Assembly: GCF_039939195.1 (NCBI RefSeq)
Contig: NZ_JBDUUH010000007.1
Location: forward strand, 124,001 to 188,000
DNA: 64,000 nt
Direction: 5' to 3'
Source of the DNA: Foliimonas ilicis
Lineage (GTDB): Bacteria; Pseudomonadota; Alphaproteobacteria; Rhizobiales; Rhizobiaceae
Part shown: piece by piece, positions 45,205 to 54,222 of the stretch
How positions within the stretch are numbered: position 1 is the stretch's first letter
Layout: every line of letters starts with the position of its first letter
The notes under the pieces: generated by a model
Told to the model about the DNA's origin: nothing
What the model saw: only the letters and a program-made list of their open reading frames with translations
Databases searched by the model: none
Program-made: the position numbers and the translations under genes

Positions 45205-45714
45205 CTATAAGACGTGATAGCTGCGGTCATGATAGATCAAGGGCCGGAGGTTAGCGCCGATGCGCAGACCTGTCACCTTGCCGAAGAGCACGCGATGCGT
45301 GGCGAGATCCTTGGTGTCGATCAGCTCGCAATCGAAGACGGCAAGCCCGTTCAGCAAGGTCGGCGCTCCCGACGAAATCGTATCCCACTGACCAAGCGCG
45401 AAACGCTCGTCCTGAGGCAGCTTGGTCACGCCCGAAAACGCCACCGAAAGTGGCTGCTGCTGCGAACTCAGCGTATTCAAAGCAAAATTGCCATTATTGA
45501 GGAACGGCAAATTGTTCGGATTTTCGCGGTTCAGGCAGACGAGAATCACCGGCGGCGTGTCCGAGACTGAACATGCGGCAATCACCGTCGTTCCGCGCCG
45601 GCCGGCGGCACCATCTGTCGTCACAATATGCACGGCACCTGCGAAATGGCTCATTGCATCGCGGTAGTCTTGCGGCTCTACGTCGTTCTTCTTCAGCACC
45701 AGCGCCCGTTCCAA
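45205..45714 (-). CDS. Flavin reductase family protein (RutF-like)
   Basis: A 169-residue split-barrel flavoprotein: DYRDAMSHFAGAVHIVTTDG start and TVIAACSVSDTPPVILVCLN in the flavin-binding region. It heads the seven-gene minus-strand run and lies 18 bp before coxD. It may supply reduced flavin to a partner not present here. GGAACG before the ATG is a weak ribosome site. Confidence 0.9.
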   Translation of the reverse strand: MERALVLKKNDVEPQDYRDAMSHFAGAVHIVTTDGAAGRRGTTVIAACSVSDTPPVILVCLNRENPNNLPFLNNGNFALNTLSSQQQPLSVAFSGVTKLPQDERFALGQWDTISSGAPTLLNGLAVFDCELIDTKDLATHRVLFGKVTGLRIGANLRPLIYHDRSYHVL

Positions 45715-45853
45715 TTACATCTGAATGCCCGGTATATATGGGCACTGTGATTGCGCAACAACCAATAGGCTGAACGGCGGTGTTGCGCATCGAACCGCCA
45801 GCCGTTACCTCTGCCGAAAGAATGTCGGCAAAGCCGGAGGTGACTTGAACACG

Positions 45854-46912
45854 ATGCGATCCGCCGCTGCGCGCTGCCTGCTGGCATTTGTCTTCGCTTC
45901 CGGCCTGTCACAGGCTTGGGCAGATGAGATCGTGATAGGCGTTGCAGCCCCCCTTTCCGGCCCAAGCGCGATCCTTGGTGAGCAGATCAAAGCCGGGGCG
46001 GAAGCAGCATTCACTGCCGGCATCCGGCTTGAAATCGCGGACGATGCCTGCACTGCCGAGGGCGGCGAAAGCGCTGCACGCCAGTTCGTTGCGGCAAAGA
46101 CGGCAATCGTCATCGGCTTTCTGTGCACTGAAGCGATCGAAGCTGCACTGCCCATTCTCAAGGACGCGTCTATCCCTGTCATCGATGTGGGTGTGCGAAC
46201 CGACAGCCTGACGGATCGTCGTGAAAAGACCGGCTGGCCGATCTACCGCATCGCCCCGCGCTCCGATGCGGAACGTATGGCGGCAGGCACGATCCTGACG
46301 CGGCTATGGCGGAGCGAGCTTTTCGCGATCGTCGATGACGGCACGATTTACGGGCGTGAACTTGCCGAAAGCTTTCGCATCGCTGCCGAGCAATTGGGTC
46401 TGAAGCCGGTTTTCATCGACAATTTCAGGCCGGGTCTCGAAAATCAGGTCGGCATTGTCGGCCGATTGCGGCGCAGCGGCGCGACAAAAGTGTTCGTTGG
46501 AGGCGACCGTGACGATATTGCGATCATGACGCAGGACGCGGCGCGCCTGAACGCCGGAATGATTTTCGCGAGCGGTGAAAATCTGCGCGCGCCAGGCGAT
46601 GTACCACTGGCCAATGGAACGCTGATGATCGGTCTGCCGGAGTGGTCGGAAGTGTCGGATGCCGGGACTCTCGCCGCATTTCGCGAGAAAGGCATAGAGC
46701 CGGACGGCTACACGATGCCCGCCTATGCGGCGGTCGAAATCGCGCGCGAAGCTGTCGCCAGCGGCAAACCGATTTCCGAGGCATTGCAGAATGACGAGTT
46801 TGCGACCGTGATCGGAACGATCCGTTTCGACGAAAAAGGCGACGTCTCGCAAAATCCCTATCGGCTGTTCCGCGTCAAAGGCTCGAATTTCATTCCAGTT
46901 GAGCGCCAGTAA
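45854..46912 (+). CDS. ABC-type branched-chain amino-acid-like periplasmic binding protein
   Basis: A 352-residue periplasmic binding protein of the LivJ / peripla_BP_6 type with a signal peptide (cleavage near AWADE). IVIGVAAPLSGPSAILGEQI is the family's opening strand; two lobes follow. No permease or ATPase genes lie nearby, so the transporter is elsewhere or it is a sensor-type protein. GGAGGTGA lies 10-17 bp before the ATG at 45854. Its TAA overlaps the ATG of the P1 peptidase by one base. Confidence 0.85.
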   Translation: MRSAAARCLLAFVFASGLSQAWADEIVIGVAAPLSGPSAILGEQIKAGAEAAFTAGIRLEIADDACTAEGGESAARQFVAAKTAIVIGFLCTEAIEAALPILKDASIPVIDVGVRTDSLTDRREKTGWPIYRIAPRSDAERMAAGTILTRLWRSELFAIVDDGTIYGRELAESFRIAAEQLGLKPVFIDNFRPGLENQVGIVGRLRRSGATKVFVGGDRDDIAIMTQDAARLNAGMIFASGENLRAPGDVPLANGTLMIGLPEWSEVSDAGTLAAFREKGIEPDGYTMPAYAAVEIAREAVASGKPISEALQNDEFATVIGTIRFDEKGDVSQNPYRLFRVKGSNFIPVERQ

Positions 46913-47919
46913 TGTCCACATTTCGAACAGGTCCGCGAAATCTCATCACCGATGTTGCAGGCCTGAAGGTCGGCAACGCGGGTGATGCGCGGCTGAAATC
47001 CGGCGTATCGGTCGTTTATTGCGAGGAACCGGCAGTTGCCGGTGTGCAAATTCTCGGCGGCGCGCCGGGTACGCGCGAAACCGATCTGCTCGAGGCGCAT
47101 AATTCGGTGCAGACGATCAACGCGGTGGTTCTCTCCGGCGGCTCGGCGTACGGTCTCGACGCCGCATCCGGCGTGCAGGCCGCTCTTCGCGAAAAAGGCG
47201 TCGGTTTTGCCGTTCGCGATCAGGTGATCCCCATCGTTCCCGCTGCCATCCTGTTCGATCTGATCAATGGCGGGAGCAAGGATTGGGGTCGCTATCCGCC
47301 CTATCGCGACCTCGGATATGAGGCCATGCAAGAGCTGACGGATGAGTTTTCGCTTGGCACAGTCGGAGCAGGAATAGGTGCAACCACGACAGGTTTGAAG
47401 GGCGGACTGGGCTCGGCCTCGACGCTTATCGATGGCGGTATAACAATTGGCGCGTTGGCCGCAGTCAATGCGTCCGGTTCAGTCACAGTTGGCAACACAC
47501 GCCATTTCTGGGCGGCACCTTTTGAAATCGGCGATGAATTCGGCGGCTTGGGCTATCCGCATCCCCTGCCCGAAAATTCGAGCAAGGTACGTCTGAAATT
47601 CCGCGATTTCCTCGAAGGCGCAAATACGACCATTGCCGTCATCGCGACAGATGCGATCCTGACCAAAGCAGCGGCCAAACGGCTGGCGATCTCCGCACAT
47701 GACGGTTTTGCCCGCGCGATATGGCCAGCGCATACGCCAAGCGACGGCGATCTGGTCTTCGCCATCGCCACAGGAAAAAGCGGGATCACACCGACGCCCG
47801 AACAGGCGGTCGACCTATACGCAATGGCAGGCGCGACGATGGCGCGCGCCATTGCTCGCGGCGTTCATGCCGCGACTCCCGCCGAAAATGATCTCTTTCC
47901 TACGTGGTCTGCGCGGTAG
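46912..47919 (+). CDS. P1-family (DmpA/NylC-like) aminopeptidase
   Basis: A 335-residue N-terminal nucleophile hydrolase that should cleave itself between Asn238 and Thr239 in EGANTTIAVI, giving two subunits. LSGGSAYGLDAASGV and GAGIGATTTGLKGGLGSAS are family motifs. Relatives include DmpA and the nylon hydrolase NylC, which use Ser or Thr as nucleophile. It is coupled to the binding-protein gene (TAATG), which hints at peptide or amide uptake and breakdown. Confidence 0.88.
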   Translation: MSTFRTGPRNLITDVAGLKVGNAGDARLKSGVSVVYCEEPAVAGVQILGGAPGTRETDLLEAHNSVQTINAVVLSGGSAYGLDAASGVQAALREKGVGFAVRDQVIPIVPAAILFDLINGGSKDWGRYPPYRDLGYEAMQELTDEFSLGTVGAGIGATTTGLKGGLGSASTLIDGGITIGALAAVNASGSVTVGNTRHFWAAPFEIGDEFGGLGYPHPLPENSSKVRLKFRDFLEGANTTIAVIATDAILTKAAAKRLAISAHDGFARAIWPAHTPSDGDLVFAIATGKSGITPTPEQAVDLYAMAGATMARAIARGVHAATPAENDLFPTWSAR

Positions 47920-48159
47920 CTATTCTTCTTCGAAAGTGACCGCCACATCGCCATTGGCAGACAGGCGCACCTTGTTGCCTTCGACATTCGCGATGAGGCC
48001 TTTGGAGATGAAATGGTGATGGCCTTTATGTGAACCCTCGCCGCTGTCCTTCTTCGTCAGCTTGATGCGATGGTCCTCGATCTTGTCGACCGTGCCGACA
48101 TGAACGCCATCGGCGCCGATTACTTCCATATGCTCACGGATTGCGCTTATATCAGCCAC
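47920..48159 (-). CDS. DUF2171 family protein
   Basis: A 79-residue protein with a PRC-barrel-like DUF2171 fold: EHMEVIGADGVHVGTVDKIE, then KGHHHFISKGLI. It starts with GTG at 48159 behind AAGGAGAA. Its stop directly abuts that of the convergent P1 peptidase. Function unknown. Confidence 0.85.
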   Translation of the reverse strand: MADISAIREHMEVIGADGVHVGTVDKIEDHRIKLTKKDSGEGSHKGHHHFISKGLIANVEGNKVRLSANGDVAVTFEEE

Positions 48160-48262
48160 GAGATTTCTCCTTGTGTGAAAGCCACTTCCATCAACGCACA
48201 TCATGCGGAATGGATGCGCCGAACGCCAGTTGAAAAACGCGCAAGACCGTGCCGGAAAGCTT

Positions 48263-48985
48263 ATGAAAAAAAGACTGATCCTCTTCCTCGCATTCTTCTT
48301 GGGTCTCGCAGCGCCAGCCTTTGCAGGCGATGCGGCAGAACTTGAAATTCTGGGTTTCAGCGAAAATGGCGGCATCTTCGCTTTCGAGGAATACGGCGTT
48401 CAGGACGGATCGGGCTTTCCCTACGCAAATCGATACTATGTCGACACCGCAACGGACGAATATCTGCCCGGCACACCGGTCCGCATTCGTCTGGACGATG
48501 AAAGCGCGACGATTGAAAAGGCCCGCGCGGAAGCACGCCAAGCGGGTGAGAAATTCGTGGCAAGCGATGTCCTCGCGCGCAATCGCGGAAATCTGGCCGG
48601 GTTTAACGCGATCACAGAGTTCAGCGCCGACCCATTCCGCATGGAAGTCAGCCCGCGCGCCATATTCCCGCCCATCGACAAGAAGCTCGAATTCCGTTTG
48701 GAAGAATTCGTGCTGCCGTCGAATGCCGAATGCATGGATTTCAACGAAATAAAGGGTTTTCGCCTCTCGCGCATCGATACGAGCGATGGCGGAACGACGC
48801 GCATCATCCACGAAGACGAAACGATCCCGCAAAGCAGAAGCTGCGCGCTGGGCTACCGCATCGGCGCGGTTCAGACGTTTTTCCCGACCGGTGGAGATGC
48901 GGTCTATGCCGTTGTCATTGCAGTGCGTAGGGTCGGCTTCGAAGGGCCGGATCATCGCTGGATCGCAGTCGCGGGCCGCCTGTGA
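48263..48985 (+). CDS. DUF2259 family secreted protein
   Basis: A 240-residue exported protein with a signal peptide (MKKRLILFLAFFLGLAAPAF, cleavage near AFAGD). The mature start, AAELEILGFSENGGIFAFEEY, is the DUF2259 signature. Function unknown. Its TGA overlaps the GTG of the next gene by two bases. Confidence 0.85.
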   Translation: MKKRLILFLAFFLGLAAPAFAGDAAELEILGFSENGGIFAFEEYGVQDGSGFPYANRYYVDTATDEYLPGTPVRIRLDDESATIEKARAEARQAGEKFVASDVLARNRGNLAGFNAITEFSADPFRMEVSPRAIFPPIDKKLEFRLEEFVLPSNAECMDFNEIKGFRLSRIDTSDGGTTRIIHEDETIPQSRSCALGYRIGAVQTFFPTGGDAVYAVVIAVRRVGFEGPDHRWIAVAGRL

Positions 48986-49521
48986 GAGACACGTCGATCG
49001 CAGCGACAACCCGGATCGGCTTTGCGAAGCGTCTCATTCAGCGCCTTCGCCTCTCCATACCGTCTCTAAGCCATGCTCTCATCGGCGCAGTCCTGTGGGG
49101 CGCATTGATGGGCGCCAGCGCGCTGAACAATCTGCTTTGGGACGCCTGGGAAACCACCGGCCAGATCCGTTTCGTCTCAATGCTCTACGCAATCGGCGGC
49201 CTGCTTGCGTTCCCGCTCGGCCTGTTTATCTCGAAATTCATCGCGATTGGGCGCAGCAACGAGACGGCATTCGCAGCCGCCTTTATCGGCCTCGCATTCG
49301 CAACCGTCGCGATGACCGCCATGGTCTACGCGATCCAGTACCGCGCCTATTATGCGGAATGGCACGCCCCGACATTCTCGATCATCTGGTTTTTCCAACT
49401 GGTCTTCACCGCAGTCGTCTCATCCTATCAATTTGCGGTTCTCGGGCTGCGGCTGTTCTTCCCGCTTGGTTTTGCCGCACTCTTTGCCGCTTCCCTGTGG
49501 TTTGCCCGTCTGCCGCGTTGA
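48982..49521 (+). CDS. Four-helix membrane protein of unknown function
   Basis: A 179-residue integral membrane protein, starting with GTG in a GTGA overlap with the DUF2259 gene. Hydrophobic segments lie at about residues 30-50, 65-85, 98-118 and 135-170. No family is recognised. It is probably cotranslated with the DUF2259 protein. Confidence 0.65.
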   Translation: MRDTSIAATTRIGFAKRLIQRLRLSIPSLSHALIGAVLWGALMGASALNNLLWDAWETTGQIRFVSMLYAIGGLLAFPLGLFISKFIAIGRSNETAFAAAFIGLAFATVAMTAMVYAIQYRAYYAEWHAPTFSIIWFFQLVFTAVVSSYQFAVLGLRLFFPLGFAALFAASLWFARLPR

Positions 49522-49571
49522 GCTATCGGGCATCGTCTGCTAGAGGGTCCGCAACATAAAAAGGACCCGCC

Positions 49572-50879
49572 ATGATCCCTCGTTATTCCCGTCCGGAAAT
49601 GGTCGCCATCTGGTCGCCGGAAACCAAATTCCGCATCTGGTTTGAAATCGAGGCATATGCCTGCGATGCGCTTGCCGAAATCGGCGTTATTCCGAAGTCC
49701 GCCGCCAAGACGATCTGGGAAAAGGGCGGAAGTGCTACCTTCGACGTTGCGCGCATCGATGAAATCGAAGCCGTGACAAAGCATGACGTCATCGCCTTCC
49801 TCACGCATCTGGCGGAATTCGTCGGCCCCGACAGCCGCTTCATCCATCAGGGCATGACCTCGTCCGATGTGCTGGACACCACACTCAACATCCAGCTCGT
49901 GCGCGCAGCAGACCTGCTTCTGACGGACATGGACCGCGTTCTTGCCGCGCTGAAGAAGCGCGCTTTCGAACACAAGGATACGGTTCGCATCGGACGCAGC
50001 CACGGCATCCACGCAGAGCCGACGACGATGGGCCTGACGTTTGCCCGCTTCTACGCCGAAATGGAGCGCAACCGCGCTCGTCTAGTCAATGCGCGTGCCG
50101 AAATCGCCACTGGCGCGATCTCCGGTGCAGTCGGCACTTTCGCCAATATCGATCCGTCGGTCGAAGAATATGTCTGCGAAAAGCTCGGCCTGGCTCCAGA
50201 ACCGGTATCGACGCAGGTCATTCCGCGCGACCGTCACGCCATGTTCTTTGCAACGCTCGGTGTCATTGCCTCGTCCATCGAGAACGTCGCCACCGAAATC
50301 CGCCACATGCAGCGCACCGAAGTCCTTGAAGCCGAAGAGTTCTTCTCTCCCGGCCAGAAGGGCTCGTCCGCAATGCCGCACAAGCGCAATCCGGTTTTGA
50401 CTGAAAACCTGACCGGCCTCGCCCGTCTGGTGCGCATGTCGGTTGTTCCGGCGATGGAAAATGTAGCTCTCTGGCATGAGCGCGATATCAGCCATTCGAG
50501 TGTCGAACGCGCGATTGGCCCGGATACCACCATCACGCTCGACTTCGCGCTGAACCGTCTGGCTGGCGTGATCGAGAAGCTGGTCATCTATCCCGAAAAC
50601 ATGCTGAAGAACATGAACAAGTTCCGCGGTCTGGTGATGAGCCAGCGCGTTCTGCTTGCTCTGACGCAGGCAGGCGTTTCACGCGAAGATTCCTACCGCC
50701 TCGTACAGCGCAACGCCATGAAGGTGTGGGAACAGGGCAAGGATTTCCTTGAGGAACTTCTGGGCGACGAGGAAGTGCTCAAGGCTCTTTCCGAAGAAGA
50801 AATTCGCGAGAAATTCGACCTCGGCTACCACACCAAACATGTCGATACGATTTTCCGCCGCGTGTTCGGCGAAGCCTGA
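49572..50879 (+). CDS. purB: Adenylosuccinate lyase
   Basis: A 435-residue fumarase-superfamily lyase acting twice in purine synthesis (SAICAR to AICAR, adenylosuccinate to AMP). The signature loop GQKGSSAMPHKRNP places the catalytic Ser at 265-266, and RIGRSHGIHAEPT and SSDVLDTT also match. AAAAGGACC precedes the ATG. A terminator follows. Confidence 0.97.
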   Translation: MIPRYSRPEMVAIWSPETKFRIWFEIEAYACDALAEIGVIPKSAAKTIWEKGGSATFDVARIDEIEAVTKHDVIAFLTHLAEFVGPDSRFIHQGMTSSDVLDTTLNIQLVRAADLLLTDMDRVLAALKKRAFEHKDTVRIGRSHGIHAEPTTMGLTFARFYAEMERNRARLVNARAEIATGAISGAVGTFANIDPSVEEYVCEKLGLAPEPVSTQVIPRDRHAMFFATLGVIASSIENVATEIRHMQRTEVLEAEEFFSPGQKGSSAMPHKRNPVLTENLTGLARLVRMSVVPAMENVALWHERDISHSSVERAIGPDTTITLDFALNRLAGVIEKLVIYPENMLKNMNKFRGLVMSQRVLLALTQAGVSREDSYRLVQRNAMKVWEQGKDFLEELLGDEEVLKALSEEEIREKFDLGYHTKHVDTIFRRVFGEA

Positions 50880-50883
50880 AATC

Positions 50884-50915
50884 AAAAAGGCGGCGCTTTA
50901 AGCGCCGCCTTTTTC
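50884..50915. terminator. Bidirectional terminator after purB
   Basis: AAAAAGGCGGCGCT and AGCGCCGCCTTTTT pair with a TTA loop. The A- and T-runs let it work for purB and for the convergent VOC gene. Confidence 0.92.
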
Positions 50916-50932
50916 AATTTATCCGACCGAAA

Positions 50933-51739
50933 TCAGCCTTTTACGACACTGATCGTCGTGCCCCACGGGTCTTCATAACGCACAGGCTGTTCAGCCAAAG
51001 CCGAGCGCATCTCGACCCACGAAAGCCCGGTGCTGTCGTTATCGCGTTTTCCGGCACCCGCACTGCGCCACGAATTCGCACCGATATGGTGATGATAGCC
51101 GCCTGACGAGAGGAAGACAGCCGCATCGCCATATCTGGCAGCGGTGTCGAAGCCGAGTTCCTTGTGCCACCAGGCTTCCGCCTGCTTGGGATCGCCGACC
51201 CGAAGATGCACATGGCCGACAATGCTGTTTTCAGGTGCGCCTTGCCAGCCGGCGTCACCGGCAGGCACGGAGGCGAGCAGGTCCGGCACATTCAGGCCCA
51301 GTGTCGCCATCTCAACCTGCCCGTCCTTCCATTTCCAGCTACCATGCGGGCGGTCGGCGTAGATTTCGATGCCGTTGCCTTCAGGATCTGTCAGGTAAAG
51401 CGCTTCGCTGACGAGGTGGTCGGATGCGCCCTCGACGGGGATTTTCCGGTCGATAGCATGCTGTAGCCAGCGACCGAGATCGGCGCGCGTCGGCAGAAGG
51501 AATGCCGTGTGGAACAACCCGGCGGAACGAGGATCGTCCGGCTTGGCCGAAGGATCGAATTCGATCACGAGCAAAGGTCTGCCAGCGGCACCCAGCGTGA
51601 TGGTTTCGCCATCGCGGCCAATCTCTTCCAGACCGACAATCGCGCTATAAAACTCCGCGAGGCCCTTGGCGTCCTTGGCTTTAAGCCCGACGCGCGAAAC
51701 GCTGATCGGGGTGGTCGCGGCAAATGGAAGTTCGCTCAT
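50933..51739 (-). CDS. VOC family dioxygenase-like protein (CatE-type)
   Basis: A 268-residue protein with two VOC modules (about 12-130 and 155-268). Metal-ligand candidates are His in AGLFHTAFLL, His in VGHVHLRVGD, and Glu in GIEIYAD. It resembles catechol 2,3-dioxygenase-type (CatE) proteins. The ATG at 51739 (MSELPFAATTP) follows CGGAGCC. An upstream in-frame ATG at 51874 would add 45 residues with a twin-Arg-like segment. Confidence 0.8.
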   Translation of the reverse strand: MSELPFAATTPISVSRVGLKAKDAKGLAEFYSAIVGLEEIGRDGETITLGAAGRPLLVIEFDPSAKPDDPRSAGLFHTAFLLPTRADLGRWLQHAIDRKIPVEGASDHLVSEALYLTDPEGNGIEIYADRPHGSWKWKDGQVEMATLGLNVPDLLASVPAGDAGWQGAPENSIVGHVHLRVGDPKQAEAWWHKELGFDTAARYGDAAVFLSSGGYHHHIGANSWRSAGAGKRDNDSTGLSWVEMRSALAEQPVRYEDPWGTTISVVKG

Positions 51740-51934
51740 TTTCGGCTCCGTATGACCGCGCGTGGTTCCTGCCCCAATGGCAAGCAAACCCGCTGCGGTC
51801 AGGACCGTGCGTCTGGCCGGTTGCAAGATAAAACTCCTGACGCACAATGTCTTGTTGCCTTCTAGATGAGCCATTCGGATTGTTCACACAAGCCGAGACA
51901 AAGCGAACACGCCGTTCACATTTTGAAGACGATC

Positions 51935-52837
51935 CTAAATGGATTTCCGTGCGGCTCCGCAATGCAGCGTATCGAGCGGGATTTTCAGATAGCGTGTGCC
52001 GTTCGCTTCGGCTTGCGGAAGGTGGCCGCCATTCATGTTCACCTGAAGCGCATGCAGAATGAGCTTTGGCATGGGCAGTGTAGCGTCCCGCGCATCGCGC
52101 AGTGCAACATAGTCGGCCTCAGTCTTTGCCTTCACGAGATGAATGTTCGTGGCCTTCTGCTCGGCCACCGTGCTTTCCCAACGCGGCTCACGCCCGCCCG
52201 GCTGATAGTCATGGCCGGTGAAAATGCGCGTTTCGTCGGGCAGGCTCAGTATCTGCTGGATCGAGTTCCAGAGCGCGCTCGAACTGCCACCGGGAAAATC
52301 CGCGCGCGCCGAGCCGCCATCGGGCATAAAAAGCGTGTCATGCACGAAGGCCGCGTCACCGATCACATAGCTGATCGACGCCAGCGTATGGCCGGGCGAA
52401 AACAGCACGCGCGCTTCGAGCGTCCCGATGTAGAAAACATCGCCCTCCGCGAACAGATGGTCCCATTGCGAGCCGTCGCCCGGAAAATTCGGCAGATTGT
52501 AGATGTCTTTCCAGAGTTTCTGAACGCCGACGATCTTTTCACCGATTGCCGTCGGTGCTCCGGTTCGCTTCTTCAGATATTGCGCCGCGCTGAAGTGATC
52601 CGCATGCGGATGCGTGTCGAGTATCCATTCCAGCGAAAGCCCGCTCTGTTCGATGAATGCGAGCAGAATATCGGCTTGCACGGTGTCTGTAGCACCTGAT
52701 TTTTCATCAAAACCCAGAACGGGATCGATTATCGCGCATTTTCTGGTCGCCGGATCGGACACCACATATTGTATCGACGAACTTGCCTCGTCGAAAAATG
52801 CGGTGACCTCCGGCTTTTGCAGAACCCCGTTTGCCAT
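51935..52837 (-). CDS. Metallo-beta-lactamase-fold persulfide dioxygenase-like protein
   Basis: A 300-residue MBL-fold protein of the ETHE1/Blh type. THPHADHFSAA is the HxHxDH iron site, and SPGHTLASISYVIGD and FTGHDYQPGGRE supply further histidines. Such enzymes oxidise glutathione persulfide and protect from sulfide. The peroxiredoxin gene is just upstream (22 bp), so both may answer to thiol stress. Confidence 0.88.
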   Translation of the reverse strand: MANGVLQKPEVTAFFDEASSSIQYVVSDPATRKCAIIDPVLGFDEKSGATDTVQADILLAFIEQSGLSLEWILDTHPHADHFSAAQYLKKRTGAPTAIGEKIVGVQKLWKDIYNLPNFPGDGSQWDHLFAEGDVFYIGTLEARVLFSPGHTLASISYVIGDAAFVHDTLFMPDGGSARADFPGGSSSALWNSIQQILSLPDETRIFTGHDYQPGGREPRWESTVAEQKATNIHLVKAKTEADYVALRDARDATLPMPKLILHALQVNMNGGHLPQAEANGTRYLKIPLDTLHCGAARKSI

Positions 52838-52858
52838 GCCTGCCCCTGTGCGCAAATG

Positions 52859-53518
52859 TCAGCCGGTGGGCTGTTTGGTCTTGCGCAGGTAAGGCAGAAC
52901 CGTCTCGAACGCGCCAAAACGCTCCTTTGCTTCCTCGTCGGAAACCGCTGCGGTGATGATGACATCCTCGCCCTGCTTCCATTGCGCAGGCGTTGCCACC
53001 TTGTGCTTGGCGGTCAACTGGATGGAATCCAGCGCGCGCAGGATTTCATCGAAATTGCGCCCAGTGGTCATCGGGTAGGTCAGGATCAGCTTGACCTTCT
53101 TGTCCGGGCCGATGACGAAGACGGAGCGAACCGTCGCATTGTCGGCGGGCGTGCGACCTTCGCTGCTATCGCCTGCGCCTGCCGGCAGCATGTCGTATAG
53201 CTTCGCGATTTTCAGATCGCGGTCGCCGATCAGCGGGTATTCGACATCGTTGCCGGTGACTTTGCGAATATCGTCCTTCCACTTGGCGTGGCTTTCGACA
53301 GGATCGACGGAAATGCCGAGAATCTTGGCATTGCGCTTGGAAAACTCGCCTGCAAGACCTGCCATATAACCAAGCTCGGTGGTGCATACGGGCGTGAAAT
53401 TCTTCGGATGGCTGAAGAGAATTGCATACCCGTGGCCGATCCAATCGTGAAACTTTATTTCACCTTGCGTGGTTTCTGCCGTGAAATCCGGGGCTGTATC
53501 GTTGATGCGTAGGCTCAT
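52859..53518 (-). CDS. 1-Cys peroxiredoxin (Prx6 type)
   Basis: A 219-residue peroxidase reducing H2O2 and alkyl hydroperoxides. The peroxidatic Cys45 is in HPKNFTPVCTTELG. The long C-terminal domain is that of the Prx6 group, and no resolving Cys is seen. It is the first gene of a pair with the persulfide dioxygenase-like protein. Confidence 0.93.
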   Translation of the reverse strand: MSLRINDTAPDFTAETTQGEIKFHDWIGHGYAILFSHPKNFTPVCTTELGYMAGLAGEFSKRNAKILGISVDPVESHAKWKDDIRKVTGNDVEYPLIGDRDLKIAKLYDMLPAGAGDSSEGRTPADNATVRSVFVIGPDKKVKLILTYPMTTGRNFDEILRALDSIQLTAKHKVATPAQWKQGEDVIITAAVSDEEAKERFGAFETVLPYLRKTKQPTG

Positions 53519-53673
53519 TTTCTCATCCTCATACCGATAAACTGTCTTGGTTCAATTCTGCACCTAGGACAAGAGCGAAGCAATGGAATAGGCGCCTACC
53601 GATTTGGACGTATTCGAGCTTGCCGGCATCGAACCCATTGTCTGGCGCGGGCACTATCGCTAAATGCGGGGAC

Positions 53674-54222
53674 ATGAAAGTCAAAGACGCAGATATTCTG
53701 ATCATCCCCGGATACACAAATTCCGGCCCCGATCACTGGCAGACCCGCTGGGAGAGCAAGCTCTCGACCGCGCGCCGCGTGGTTCAGGCCGAGTGGTCGA
53801 AGCCCGTTCGCGAGGATTGGACCACGGCAATCGCAAACGCCGTGAACGAAGCGGAAAAGCCGGTTGTTCTGATTGCGCACTCGCTTGGCGTAGCGGCAAC
53901 CGTTCAGGCCATTCCGCTTTTCAAAAAGCCTGTGGCAGGCGCATTTTTCGTGTCGCCTCCCGATGTCGCCAATCCGAAAATCAGACCGAAACATCTGATG
54001 ACATTCGGCCCCTACCCGCGCGATCCGTTGCCATTTCCGTCGATCGTTGTCGCCAGCCGAAACGACCCCTATTGCGCGCATGAGGTCGCCGAAGACATCG
54101 CGGGCGCCTGGGGCTCGCTTTTTATCGATGCAGGCGAAGCCGGACATCTGAACTCGGATTCAGGTCACGGCCCATGGCCCGAAGGCACCATGACCTTCGC
54201 GAATTTCCTGACCAAGCTTTGA
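53674..54222 (+). CDS. RBBP9/YdeN family alpha/beta hydrolase
   Basis: A 182-residue small hydrolase. ILIIPGYTNSGPDHWQTRWE is the family's opening, the nucleophile Ser is in AHSLG, and the C-terminal AGEAGHLNSDSG carries the His. The ATG at 53674 lies behind GCGGGG. Its TGA abuts the stop of the convergent aldolase gene. Confidence 0.88.
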   Translation: MKVKDADILIIPGYTNSGPDHWQTRWESKLSTARRVVQAEWSKPVREDWTTAIANAVNEAEKPVVLIAHSLGVAATVQAIPLFKKPVAGAFFVSPPDVANPKIRPKHLMTFGPYPRDPLPFPSIVVASRNDPYCAHEVAEDIAGAWGSLFIDAGEAGHLNSDSGHGPWPEGTMTFANFLTKL

